Part shown: piece by piece, positions 43,709 to 51,957 of the stretch | How positions within the stretch are numbered: the first letter of the stretch is position 1 | How the letters are laid out: every line of letters begins with the position of its first letter | NCBI GenBank assembly: GCA_003241965.1 | Contig: QBMB01000006.1 | Coordinates: forward strand, 1 to 64,000 | Length of the DNA: 64,000 nt | Source: Burkholderiales bacterium | Lineage (GTDB): Bacteria > Pseudomonadota > Gammaproteobacteria > Burkholderiales > Burkholderiaceae_C | Direction: 5' to 3' | Notes under the pieces: model-generated | What the model was told of the DNA's origin: nothing | Databases searched by the model: none | The model's input: the letters and a program-made list of their open reading frames with translations, nothing else | Position numbers and translations under genes: made by a program

Positions 43709-43759
43709 TCGGGGTAAACCCGATTGAAGCTGAATAATTCAGGTCTAAACTAATTAGAC
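43709..43759. promoter_or_regulatory. Three adjacent palindromes upstream of the aromatic catabolic operon
   Basis: TCGGG-N5-CCCGA (43709-43723), CTGAAT-A-ATTCAG (43730-43742) and GTCTAA-N5-TTAGAC (43743-43759), the last touching the ATG at 43760. The 17-bp GTCTAAACTAATTAGAC has the length of MarR operators and would cover the ribosome binding site; the operon's own MarR protein is the natural candidate. Confidence 0.5.
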
Positions 43760-46120
43760 ATGAACACTCCAGACTCGGCACTGCAACGAATCCTGTGCAT
43801 CGGCGGCGGCCCGGCAGGCCTGTATTTCGCGCTGCTCATGAAGCGGCGCGACCCCTCGCTCACCGTGACGGTGGTTGAGCGCAACCGGCCGTTTGACACC
43901 TTCGGCTGGGGCGTGGTGTTGTCGGATCAGACCCTGGGCAACCTGCGCGCCGCCGACCCCGAATCGGCCACGCTGATTGGTGACGCCTTCAACCACTGGG
44001 ACGACATCGAGGTCTTTTACAAAGGCGGTCGCGTGCGCTCGGGTGGCCATGGCTTCTGCGGCATCGGCCGCAAAAAGCTGCTCAACATCCTGCAGGACCG
44101 TTGTCTGGCCCTGGGCGTGAACCTGGTGTTCGAGACCGATGTGGCCGACGACCAGGCGCTGGCCGCGCAGTACAACGCCGATCTGGTGATCGCCGGCGAC
44201 GGCCTCAACAGCCGCATCCGCACCCGCTACGCCGAGACCTTCCAGCCCGACATCGACACGCGCGAATGCCGCTTCGTCTGGCTGGGCACCAAAAAGACGT
44301 TTGACGCTTTCACCTTCGACTTCGTGCAGACCGAGCACGGCTGGTTCCAGGCGCACGCCTACCAGTTCGACGGCGAAACATCGACCTTCATCGTGGAGAC
44401 ACCCGAAGCGGTGTGGAAGGCGCACGGCATCGACCAGATGGAACAGGCCGAGGGCGTGGCCTTCTGCGAGCGGCTTTTCGCCGACCGGCTGGACGGGCAC
44501 GCGCTCATCAGCAACGCGCAGCACCTGCGCGGCTCGGCCAACTGGATCCGCTTTCCACGCGTGATTTGTCGTACATGGGTACACAGAATTGACGTTGGCG
44601 GTCGCCAGATACCCATCGTGCTCATGGGCGACTCTGCCCACACCGCGCACTTCTCGATTGGCAGCGGCACCAAGCTCGCACTCGAAGACGCGATCGACCT
44701 GGCCAACGAATTCACACGACACGCGAATGCCGACGTGGCCGAGGTGTTGCAGGGCTATGAAGCGCGGCGCAGCGTGGAGGTGCTCAAGATCCAGAACGCC
44801 GCGCGCAACTCCACCGAATGGTTCGAGAACGTGGACCGCTACACCGGCATGGAGGTGGAGCAGTTCGCCTACTCGCTGCTCACCCGCAGCCAGCGCATCA
44901 GCCACGAGAATTTGCGCCTGCGAGACCCGGCCTGGCTTGAGGGATACGAGGCTTGGCTTGAAACTCAGGCCAAGCCGGGCACGCCAGCAAAGAAACATCC
45001 GACCCCTCCGATGCTGCTGCCGCTCACCGTGCGCGGCCTCACACTGAAGAACCGCATCGTCGTCTCGCCCATGGCGCAGTACAGCGCGGTGGACGGCGCG
45101 GTGGGCGACTACCACCTGGTGCACCTGGGTGCGCGCGCCCTCGGCGGCGCGGCGTTGGTGATGGTGGAGATGACCAGTCCCACGCCTGAGGGCCGCATCA
45201 CACCCGGCTGCCCCGGTCTCTGGAACGATGTGCAACAAGCCGCGTTTGAGCGCATCGTGCACTTCACACACAGCAGCCATGCGCACATCGGCATCCAGCT
45301 CGGCCACAGCGGCCCCAAGGGTTCCACGCAGCTCGGCTGGGATCGCATCGACGAACCGCTGGAGAGTGGCAACTGGCCCGTGATCTCGGCCAGCGCCGTG
45401 CCCTATGGCGAGCAGAACCAGACACCGCGCGCCATGACCCGCGCCGACATGGACGCGCTCACCGCCGCCTTCGTCGAGTCCACGCAGCGCGCCGCCGCTG
45501 CCGGCTTCGATTGGCTCGAACTGCACGCCGCCCACGGCTATTTGCTCTCGGCCTTCATCTGCCCGCTGACCAATGTGCGCACCGACGAATACGGTGGCTC
45601 ACTGGAGAACCGCTGCCGCTACCCGCTGGAAGTGTTCAAGGCCATGCGCGCCGCGTGGCCGGCCGACCGACCCATGAGCGTGCGCATCTCCGCGCACGAC
45701 TGGGCACCCGGCGGCAACACGCCCGACGACGCTGTGGCCATGGCGCGCTTGTTCAAGGCAGCAGGTTGCGACGTGATCGACGTGTCCTCGGGTCAGACCA
45801 CGCGCGCGGCCAAGCCCGTCTACGGCCGCATGTACCAGACCCCGTTCGCCGACCGCGTGCGCAACGAAGCCGGCATCCTCACCATGGCGGTGGGCGCCAT
45901 TCAAGAGGCCGACCACGCCAACAGCATCATCGCCGCCGGCCGCGCGGACCTCTGCGCCGTGGCCCGCCCACACCTGGCCGATCCGGCCTGGACGCTGCAC
46001 GAAGCCGCCAAACTGCAGACCCGCGCGCTGCAATGGCCGCGCCAGTACGAAAGCGGGCGCGACCAGCTCTACCGCGAAACCGCCCGACTGCAAGCCCTCA
46101 ACAACAACGACAAACCATGA
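43760..46120 (+). CDS. Bifunctional aryl-CoA monooxygenase/reductase (2-aminobenzoyl-CoA type; also called salicylyl-CoA 5-hydroxylase/oxidoreductase)
   Basis: A 786-aa fusion. Residues 1-about 405 are a PHBH-type FAD monooxygenase ([36 protein letters not shown] [35 protein letters not shown]). Residues about 415-786 are an Old-Yellow-Enzyme-type flavin reductase ([71 protein letters not shown]). This fusion is that of Azoarcus 2-aminobenzoyl-CoA monooxygenase/reductase, which hydroxylates and then hydrogenates the ring of 2-aminobenzoyl-CoA. It overlaps the next gene, a MarR regulator, by ATGA. The substrate (2-amino- vs 2-hydroxybenzoyl-CoA) cannot be fixed from the sequence. Confidence 0.85.
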   Translation: MNTPDSALQRILCIGGGPAGLYFALLMKRRDPSLTVTVVERNRPFDTFGWGVVLSDQTLGNLRAADPESATLIGDAFNHWDDIEVFYKGGRVRSGGHGFCGIGRKKLLNILQDRCLALGVNLVFETDVADDQALAAQYNADLVIAGDGLNSRIRTRYAETFQPDIDTRECRFVWLGTKKTFDAFTFDFVQTEHGWFQAHAYQFDGETSTFIVETPEAVWKAHGIDQMEQAEGVAFCERLFADRLDGHALISNAQHLRGSANWIRFPRVICRTWVHRIDVGGRQIPIVLMGDSAHTAHFSIGSGTKLALEDAIDLANEFTRHANADVAEVLQGYEARRSVEVLKIQNAARNSTEWFENVDRYTGMEVEQFAYSLLTRSQRISHENLRLRDPAWLEGYEAWLETQAKPGTPAKKHPTPPMLLPLTVRGLTLKNRIVVSPMAQYSAVDGAVGDYHLVHLGARALGGAALVMVEMTSPTPEGRITPGCPGLWNDVQQAAFERIVHFTHSSHAHIGIQLGHSGPKGSTQLGWDRIDEPLESGNWPVISASAVPYGEQNQTPRAMTRADMDALTAAFVESTQRAAAAGFDWLELHAAHGYLLSAFICPLTNVRTDEYGGSLENRCRYPLEVFKAMRAAWPADRPMSVRISAHDWAPGGNTPDDAVAMARLFKAAGCDVIDVSSGQTTRAAKPVYGRMYQTPFADRVRNEAGILTMAVGAIQEADHANSIIAAGRADLCAVARPHLADPAWTLHEAAKLQTRALQWPRQYESGRDQLYRETARLQALNNNDKP

Positions 46121-46611
46121 ACGATTCACCCCTGGACCTCGAGGCCCGCGCCCACAGCGAACACGCGCAGGAACTGCGCCTGTGGTTGCGGTTGTTGACT
46201 TGCTCGCAGCTGATCGAGAAGCGCGTGCGCGCCGGCCTGCGCGAACAGTTCGACACCACGCTGCCGCGCTTCGATCTCATGGCCCAGCTGGAGCGCCACC
46301 CCGAGGGCTTGAAGATGAAGGATCTCTCGCACCGGCTCATGGTCACCGGTGGCAATGTGACCGGCATCACCGACCAGCTGGTCAACGAAGGCCTGGTGGA
46401 GCGGCTGGATGTGGATGGCGACCGCCGTGCGTTTCGCGTGGCCCTCACCGACCTCGGCCGCACCACTTTCGCCGAGATGGCGCGCCAGCACGAGGCGTGG
46501 ATCGTGGACGCTTTCGAAGGCCTGAGCCCGCGCGATCTGGACAGCCTGCACAAGCTGCTGGGCAAGGTGAAAGCGCACCAACTCGACATCAACCAACGCA
46601 TCGAAGAATGA
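46117..46611 (+). CDS. MarR-family transcriptional regulator of the aromatic operon
   Basis: A 164-aa winged-helix regulator: [61 protein letters not shown] (recognition helix) and the wing [20 protein letters not shown]. It starts within the stop of the monooxygenase gene and ends within the start of the hydratase gene (ATGA overlaps), so it is translated with them. Aryl-CoA-responsive MarR proteins in similar operons repress their own cluster; the palindromes at 43709-43759 are candidate targets. Confidence 0.85.
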   Translation: MNDSPLDLEARAHSEHAQELRLWLRLLTCSQLIEKRVRAGLREQFDTTLPRFDLMAQLERHPEGLKMKDLSHRLMVTGGNVTGITDQLVNEGLVERLDVDGDRRAFRVALTDLGRTTFAEMARQHEAWIVDAFEGLSPRDLDSLHKLLGKVKAHQLDINQRIEE

Positions 46612-47462
46612 AACATCCCATTCCCGACCACAACCCCATGCGCGGCCAGTACACCGCCATGGCCGATGCACGCCCCAGCCACTTCGCGCTCAGCGTGAAC
46701 GACGGCGTGGCCACCGTCACGCTCAACCGGCCCGAGCGCAAGAACCCGCTGACCTTCGAGTCCTACGCCGAGCTGCGCGACTGGTTCCTGGCCTTGCAGA
46801 AAAGCACCGACATCAAAGCCGTCGTGCTCACCGGCGCCGGCGACAACTTCTGCTCCGGCGGCGACGTGCACGAAATCATCGGCCCGCTCACGAAGATGAC
46901 CATGCCCGAGCTGCTGGCCTTCACCCGCATGACCGGTGCGCTGGTGAGCGCCATGCGCGCCTGCCCGCAGCCCATCGTGGCCGCGCTCGACGGCGTGTGC
47001 GCCGGCGCTGGCGCCATGATGGCGCTGGCCTCCGATCTGCGCCTGGGCACACCACAAGCCACCGTGGCTTTCCTCTTCACCCGTGTGGGTCTCGCCGGTG
47101 CCGACATGGGCGCCTGCGCACTGCTGCCGCGCATGATCGGCCAGGGCCGCGCCAGCGAGCTGCTGCTCACCGGCCGCGCCATGACCGCCACTGAGGGTCA
47201 CGCCTGGGGTTTCTTCAACGCGCTGCACGAAAACGCCGCCCTGCTGACCTCAGCACACCAGCTCGCCACCCAACTCGCGCAGGGCCCCACCTTCGCGCAC
47301 GGCATGACCAAAACCATGCTCCACCAGGAATGGGCCATGACGCTGGACCAGGCGATCGAGGCCGAAGCGCAGGCACAGGCCATCTGCATGCAGACGCAGG
47401 ATTTCAAACGCGCGTACGAAGCGTTCGCGGCCAAGCAGCGCCCCGTCTTCGAGGGAGATTGA
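46608..47462 (+). CDS. Enoyl-CoA hydratase/isomerase-family enzyme
   Basis: A 284-aa crotonase-fold protein. Oxyanion-hole segments are [17 protein letters not shown] and [19 protein letters not shown]. The segment that normally carries the second catalytic Glu reads [19 protein letters not shown], with no Glu at either usual position, so the reaction may not be simple hydration; ring-opening or thioester hydrolysis are alternatives in the superfamily. Position between the MarR gene and the acyl-CoA dehydrogenase indicates a beta-oxidation-like step after ring reduction of the aryl-CoA. It overlaps the preceding gene by 4 bp. Confidence 0.83.
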   Translation: MKHPIPDHNPMRGQYTAMADARPSHFALSVNDGVATVTLNRPERKNPLTFESYAELRDWFLALQKSTDIKAVVLTGAGDNFCSGGDVHEIIGPLTKMTMPELLAFTRMTGALVSAMRACPQPIVAALDGVCAGAGAMMALASDLRLGTPQATVAFLFTRVGLAGADMGACALLPRMIGQGRASELLLTGRAMTATEGHAWGFFNALHENAALLTSAHQLATQLAQGPTFAHGMTKTMLHQEWAMTLDQAIEAEAQAQAICMQTQDFKRAYEAFAAKQRPVFEGD

Positions 47463-47475
47463 GATGAAGCAATAT

Positions 47476-47550
47476 CCGTTCGGGCTGAGCCTGTCGAAGC
47501 CCCTCCAGTCCACATTGCAAGAGCCCTTCGACAGGCTCAGGGCGAACGGG
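47476..47550. repeat. Inverted pair of the TTCGACAGGCTCAG repeat
   Basis: Arms CCGTTCGGGCTGAGCCTGTC (from 47476) and GACAGGCTCAGGGCGAACGG (ending 47549), one mismatch over 24 bp, enclose about 26 bp. Half of the pair matches the repeat at 1501-1550. The right arm abuts the ribosome binding site of the acyl-CoA dehydrogenase gene, so its folding could influence translation. Confidence 0.75.
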
Positions 47551-47557
47551 AGTGGGG

Positions 47558-48766
47558 ATGTCTGACATGGTCGCCTTCGAACACCCCCACGGCATGCACC
47601 CGCCGCAAACGCAGTGGGAGCTGCCCTTCTTCGACGCGCAGCACCGCGCCATGGCGCCGCGCCTGGCCGACTGGGCAGCGCTGCAGCATGTGGATGAGGC
47701 CGACGACCGCGCCGCCTGCAAGGACTGGGTGGCGCGCCTGGGCGAAGCCGGCTGGCTGCGCTACTGCGTGCCCGCAGCACACGGCGGCGCCCTGCACGCG
47801 CTCGATTCGCGCGCGCTGGTGATCCTGCGCGAGACGCTCGCTTTCCATTCCCCGCTGGCCGACTTCGCGTTCGCCATGCAGGGCCTGGGCAGCGGCGTGA
47901 TCACGCTCGCCGGCACACCCGATCAGCAAACGAAGTACCTGAACGCCGTGGCCAGCGGCCAGAAGATCGCGGCGTTTGCATTGAGCGAGCCCGACGCCGG
48001 CTCCGATGTAGCCGCCATGGCCACACAAGCCGTGCAGACCACCAGCGGCTGGACCCTGAACGGCACCAAAACCTGGATCAGCAACGGCGATCTCGCGGAC
48101 TTTTACGTGGTGTTCGCCAAGACCGACCCGCAGGCCGGCGCGCGCGGCATCAGCGCCTTCGTCGTCGACGCCGGGCATCCTGGCCTGGACAGCAGCGAAC
48201 ACATCCACGTGATGGCGCCGCACCCGCTGGCCACGCTGCGTTTTTCCGACTGCGCCATCGGCAACGACGCGATGGTCGGCCCGCTGCACGGTGGCTTCAA
48301 ACTCGCCATGCAGACGCTGGACATCTTCCGCGCCTCGGTGGCTGCCGCCGCGCTGGGCATGGCACGCCGTGCGTTTGCCGAAGCCGTGGCGCAGGCGAAG
48401 CAGCGCAAGATGTTCGGCCAGACCCTGGCCGACTTCCAGCTCACGCAGGCCCGCCTGGGCGAGATGAGCGCACTCATCGACGCCGCCGCCCTGCTCACCT
48501 ACCGCGCGGCCTGGCAGCGCGACTGCAGCACCACCCAAGGCATGGGCACACCGGCCTACACCACCGCAGCCGCAGCTGCCAAGCTCACCGCGACCGAGAA
48601 CGCGCAGCGCGTGATCGACATGGCGCTGCAGATGTTCGGCGGGCGCGGCGTGCAGGTGGGCCAGAAGGTGGAGAGCCTGTACCGCGACATCCGCTCGCTG
48701 CGCATCTACGAAGGTGCCAGCGAAGTCCAGTTGCTCATCCTCGGAAAAGCTGCACTGCGCGCTTGA
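47558..48766 (+). CDS. Acyl-CoA dehydrogenase
   Basis: A 402-aa flavoenzyme of the ACAD family. FAD/substrate motifs: [99 protein letters not shown] (catalytic Glu in the terminal YEGASE). It presumably oxidises an alicyclic or linear CoA thioester formed after ring reduction. Start ATG 47558 preferred over GTG 47552 and ATG 47567 because GGGAG lies seven bases upstream. Follows the repeat pair. Confidence 0.87.
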   Translation: MSDMVAFEHPHGMHPPQTQWELPFFDAQHRAMAPRLADWAALQHVDEADDRAACKDWVARLGEAGWLRYCVPAAHGGALHALDSRALVILRETLAFHSPLADFAFAMQGLGSGVITLAGTPDQQTKYLNAVASGQKIAAFALSEPDAGSDVAAMATQAVQTTSGWTLNGTKTWISNGDLADFYVVFAKTDPQAGARGISAFVVDAGHPGLDSSEHIHVMAPHPLATLRFSDCAIGNDAMVGPLHGGFKLAMQTLDIFRASVAAAALGMARRAFAEAVAQAKQRKMFGQTLADFQLTQARLGEMSALIDAAALLTYRAAWQRDCSTTQGMGTPAYTTAAAAAKLTATENAQRVIDMALQMFGGRGVQVGQKVESLYRDIRSLRIYEGASEVQLLILGKAALRA

Positions 48767-48779
48767 AAAAACCACCACC

Positions 48780-50435
48780 ATGTCCACACGCCTCATCCCC
48801 AGCGCCCAGGTCGACCGCTTCGTGCACGACCACCTGCCGCCGCCTGAGCAGTGGCCCGAGCTGCGCTTCGACCGGCCCGAGCTGCAGCTGCCCGCGCAGG
48901 TCAATGCGGTGCAGGCGCTGTTCGAGCGCGCCATGGTCGCCGGCCATGCAGACCGAGCACTGTTTCGCAGCGACGAACGCACGCTGAGCTACGCGCAGGC
49001 ACAGCTTGAAGTGAACCGCATCGCCAATGCGCTCACTGTGGAGCTGGGTCTGGTACCCGGCAACCGCGTGCTGCTGCGCGGCGGCAACTCGGTGGCCATG
49101 GCGCTGGCCTGGCTGGCCACGGTACAGGCCGGGCTCATTGCGGTGGCCACCATGCCGCTGCTGCGTGCCAAAGAGCTCGGCGCCATCGTGGCCAAGGCGC
49201 AGCCCGTGCTCGCGCTGTGCGACGTGAAGTTGCAGGACGAACTCAAGACCGCTTTGGCGGCCGACCCGACCACCGCCGGCATGACGCTGCTGGTGTTCAA
49301 CACCGGCAGCACCGACGTGCCGAACTCATTGGAAGCCATGGCGCAGCGCCAGTGCATGCACAGCGCACCCTGCCCCACCGCCGCCACCGACATCGCACTG
49401 CTGGCCTTCACCTCCGGCACCACCGGCACACCCAAGGCCGCCGTGCACACCCACCGCGATGTGCTCGCCGCCTGCGAGACCTGGCCGCGCCACGTGCTGC
49501 GCGCCACACCCGACGACATCGTCATGGGCTCTCCGCCGCTGGCCTTCACCTTCGGGCTGGGCGGACTGCTGGTGTTTCCCATGTGGGCGGGCGCCTCGGT
49601 GTACTTCCCGTCTGTGCCTTACACGCCCGAGGGCATGGTGCAACTCATGATCCGCGTGGGCGCCACCATCTGCTACACCGCGCCCACTTTCTACCGGCAG
49701 ATGGCCGCGTTCGCCAAAGTGCACGGCATCGGACAGCTGCGCATCAGCGTGAGCGCGGGCGAGGGTCTGCCCGACGCCACGCGCCAGCTCTGGAAAGAAG
49801 CCACCGGGCTGGAGATGCTGGACGGCATTGGCGCTACCGAGATGTTCCACATCTTCATCTCGTCGCCACCCGAGTCGGTGCGCCGTGGCGCCATTGGCCA
49901 GGCGGTGCCGGGCTACGAGGCGCGCGTGGTGAACGACGCCGGTGAGCCGCTGCCCACGGGCGAAGTGGGCAAGCTCGCGGTGATCGGCCCCACCGGCTGC
50001 CGCTACCTCGACGACGAGCGCCAGACCCAGTACGTCCAGGGCGGCTGGAACCACCCTGGCGACGCTTTCCGAATGGACGCCGACGGCTACTTTTTCTACC
50101 AGGCGCGCACCGACGACATGATCATCACCGCCGGCTACAACGTGGCCGGTCCCGAAGTGGAAGCCGCCCTGCTGGAGCACCCGGCCGTGGCCGAGTGCGG
50201 TGTGGTGGGCAAGCCCGACGACGAGCGCGGCCAGATCGTGCAGGCCTTCGTGGTGCTCAAGCCGGGACACGCGGCCGATGCCGCGCAGGTGAAGGCGCTT
50301 CAAGACCATGTGAAGCACAGCCTGGCCCCCTACAAGTACCCGCGTGAGGTGGTCTTCATGCCCCAGCTCCCGCGCACTGAAACCGGCAAGCTGCAGCGTT
50401 TTGCGCTGCGCCAGCAAGCTACCCAACAACACTGA
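48780..50435 (+). CDS. Benzoate-CoA ligase family enzyme (2-aminobenzoate-CoA ligase-like)
   Basis: A 551-aa AMP-forming aryl-CoA ligase. P-loop LLAFTSGTTGTPKAAVHTHRD; PLAFTFGLGGLLVFPMWAGAS and GIGATEMFHIFISSPPESVRRGAIG are diagnostic of the benzoate/2-aminobenzoate-CoA ligase branch; hinge YFFYQARTDDMIITAGYNVAGPEVE; catalytic Lys in RTETGKLQRF. It starts 14 bp after the dehydrogenase. In the Azoarcus anthranilate cluster the corresponding enzyme is AbmG, which supplies 2-aminobenzoyl-CoA to the monooxygenase/reductase. Specificity for 2-aminobenzoate is inferred from the operon. Confidence 0.83.
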   Translation: MSTRLIPSAQVDRFVHDHLPPPEQWPELRFDRPELQLPAQVNAVQALFERAMVAGHADRALFRSDERTLSYAQAQLEVNRIANALTVELGLVPGNRVLLRGGNSVAMALAWLATVQAGLIAVATMPLLRAKELGAIVAKAQPVLALCDVKLQDELKTALAADPTTAGMTLLVFNTGSTDVPNSLEAMAQRQCMHSAPCPTAATDIALLAFTSGTTGTPKAAVHTHRDVLAACETWPRHVLRATPDDIVMGSPPLAFTFGLGGLLVFPMWAGASVYFPSVPYTPEGMVQLMIRVGATICYTAPTFYRQMAAFAKVHGIGQLRISVSAGEGLPDATRQLWKEATGLEMLDGIGATEMFHIFISSPPESVRRGAIGQAVPGYEARVVNDAGEPLPTGEVGKLAVIGPTGCRYLDDERQTQYVQGGWNHPGDAFRMDADGYFFYQARTDDMIITAGYNVAGPEVEAALLEHPAVAECGVVGKPDDERGQIVQAFVVLKPGHAADAAQVKALQDHVKHSLAPYKYPREVVFMPQLPRTETGKLQRFALRQQATQQH

Positions 50436-50445
50436 GACATCCCGG

Positions 50446-50838
50446 ATGAAACATCTGCAACCGCCCGGCTGGGCCACCCCCAAGGGCTACGCCAACGGCA
50501 TCAGCGCGCGCGGCACCCACGTGTTCGTGGGCGGTCAGATCGGCTGGAACGCCACCCAGACCTTCGAGAGCGACGACTTCATTGCGCAAACGCGCCAGGC
50601 CCTGCTCAACATCCGCGACGTGCTCACCTGCGCCGACGCCGGGCCACAGCACATGGTGCGCATGACCTGGTACATCACCGACCGGGTGGAGTACAACGCC
50701 CGCCTGCGCGAACTCGGCGAGGCCTACCGCGAGGTGATGGGCAAAAACTTCCCCGCCATGACCTGCGTCGAAGTGAGTGCGCTGGTGGAGGAGCGGGCCA
50801 AGGTGGAGATCGAAGTGACGGCGGTGGTGCCGGACTGA
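50446..50838 (+). CDS. RidA/YjgF-family protein of the aromatic operon
   Basis: A 130-aa trimeric-fold Rid protein (GYANGISARGTHVFVGGQIGWN, MVRMTWYITDRVEYNARLRELGEAYREVMG, VEIEVTAVVPD). The Arg that defines active RidA imine deaminases (in PARSCVEV of E. coli) is replaced: the segment reads FPAMTCVEVSALVEE. It therefore belongs to a Rid subgroup without demonstrated enamine/imine deaminase activity. A family member is a regular companion of 2-aminobenzoate-CoA clusters and may act on an enamine ring intermediate. It begins 10 bp after the ligase and ends at a terminator, closing the operon. Confidence 0.85.
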   Translation: MKHLQPPGWATPKGYANGISARGTHVFVGGQIGWNATQTFESDDFIAQTRQALLNIRDVLTCADAGPQHMVRMTWYITDRVEYNARLRELGEAYREVMGKNFPAMTCVEVSALVEERAKVEIEVTAVVPD

Positions 50839-50855
50839 CAAAAGCGATCGCCCAC

Positions 50856-50886
50856 GAAAAAGCCCACCGATCAAGGTGGGCTTTTT
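50856..50886. terminator. Bidirectional rho-independent terminator
   Basis: GAAAAAGCCCACC / GGTGGGCTTTTTC, 6-nt loop, A- and T-tracts on both sides, between convergent operon end and PEP-CTERM gene 3. Confidence 0.9.
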
Positions 50887-50918
50887 CACGAGCAGGCAAG
50901 CCCGCTCAGGCGCAGCAC

Positions 50919-51623
50919 TCAGGCAGCGCGGCGACGGCGGGCGAAGCCCAGACCGGCCAGACCCAGACCCAACAGGGCGATGGTGCCCGGCTCAGGCACG
51001 GCGCGGGTGGCGCTCCAGGCGATGTTGTCGAATTCGAAGGCGTAGCTGGTGCTTTTGAACACGATCTTGTCGAAACCACCGATCAGGTCGATGTTCACGT
51101 AGAAGGTGCCTGCCGCGCCCTGGTTGCCAGTGGCGGTCGAGGTGACATCGTCGCCATTCAACGAGCCCATGGACAGGCCGTTGTTGAAGAACTCCATCGT
51201 GTTGCCGTTGCCTGGGTCCACAGAACCCCACAGCAGGCCGAAGTAAAACTGGTCAGCAGTGAAATTGATGACGATGTTGGAACCGACTTGGGCGTTCGTG
51301 GAGCCAGTGGTGAGGTATCGGGTCGAGTTCTCACCGTCGCCCTGAACGCCGCCCATGAAGCCAAAGCCAATGCCGTTGGCGCCGGACAGGACGGGTGCAG
51401 CATAGAAACCGGACGAGCTGCCCGACACAAAAGCTGCATTTGGCGTCACGTCAATGGAGCCCAAACCTGTGCCCTCGGGCATCGGAGTGTCGATGTCCAG
51501 GTTCCACTTGTTCACACCGGTCGGCGCACCACCCACCGAAGAGAACACGGTCGGGGCTGCGGAAGCAGCACCCATGGAGGCAACCAGAGCGGTGGCGAGA
51601 GCAATCTTGGTGAAGAAGGTCAT
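50919..51623 (-). CDS. PEP-CTERM surface protein 3
   Basis: A 234-aa exported protein: signal peptide cleaved near SAA-PT (22), a beta-rich body (NIVINFTADQFYFGLLWGS, TMEFFNNGLSMGSLNGDDVT), then VPEP, hydrophobic TIALLGLGLAGLGFA and RRRR. It has no Cys, unlike the tandem pair at 18-20 kb. The FYFGLLWGSVDPGN segment resembles a family of exosortase-dependent surface proteins also seen in cyanobacteria, but I am not certain of the family name. It shares with the other two a sigma-54 promoter and the upstream palindrome, and is divergent from the sugar dehydrogenase gene. Confidence 0.85.
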   Translation of the reverse strand: MTFFTKIALATALVASMGAASAAPTVFSSVGGAPTGVNKWNLDIDTPMPEGTGLGSIDVTPNAAFVSGSSSGFYAAPVLSGANGIGFGFMGGVQGDGENSTRYLTTGSTNAQVGSNIVINFTADQFYFGLLWGSVDPGNGNTMEFFNNGLSMGSLNGDDVTSTATGNQGAAGTFYVNIDLIGGFDKIVFKSTSYAFEFDNIAWSATRAVPEPGTIALLGLGLAGLGFARRRRAA

Positions 51624-51671
51624 GAAATTAGTTTTTATCAATGCACCTTTTGTGCGGGATAGAAAGTACCT

Positions 51672-51687
51672 TGCAAGACGCGGGCCA
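51672..51687 (-). promoter_or_regulatory. Sigma-54 (-24/-12) promoter of PEP-CTERM gene 3
   Basis: On the minus strand TGGCCCGCGTCTTGCA: GG-N10-GC spacing and 15 of 16 positions fit the TGGCACG-N4-TTGCA consensus. It lies 48 bp before the ATG. Confidence 0.8.
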
Positions 51688-51749
51688 CGCCAGCGCACCC
51701 ATGATTTGTAACGACTTGTCTGAGCCTTCACTCAGCAGCCTGCGCAATC

Positions 51750-51766
51750 TGTCAAATATCCCGACA
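51750..51766 (-). promoter_or_regulatory. Shared upstream palindrome of PEP-CTERM gene 3
   Basis: On the minus strand TGTCGGGATATTTGACA, flanked by C and G so that the arms extend to CTGTC/GACAG. It ends 63 bp before the -24 GG, almost the same spacing as in gene 2 (62 bp). Confidence 0.6.
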
Positions 51767-51957
51767 GTTTTGAGCCGCCGTCCGAGTCCACACCATAGGG
51801 GGGTATAGAACTCGCCTACCACGGTGGAAAGGCTTTCCGAGCGGCGCAACAACGATGGCCCCACCGCCGTCGTGGCTTGCCTGCACTTCCGATTTCCCTC
51901 CAGAATCTTTCTCCCGAAAAGTGGTTTTCGGGAATCAAAAACCCACAGAGGAGACAT

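Larger units (their letters stand above)
51624..51957. other. 334-bp divergent regulatory region
   Basis: Lies between PEP-CTERM gene 3 (minus) and the dehydrogenase gene (plus). The left part holds the sigma-54 promoter and upstream palindrome of the PEP-CTERM gene. The right part, before the dehydrogenase AGGAGA site, contains CGAAAAGTGGTTTTCGGG, a short hairpin near 51915-51932. No coding frame is convincing. Confidence 0.5.
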
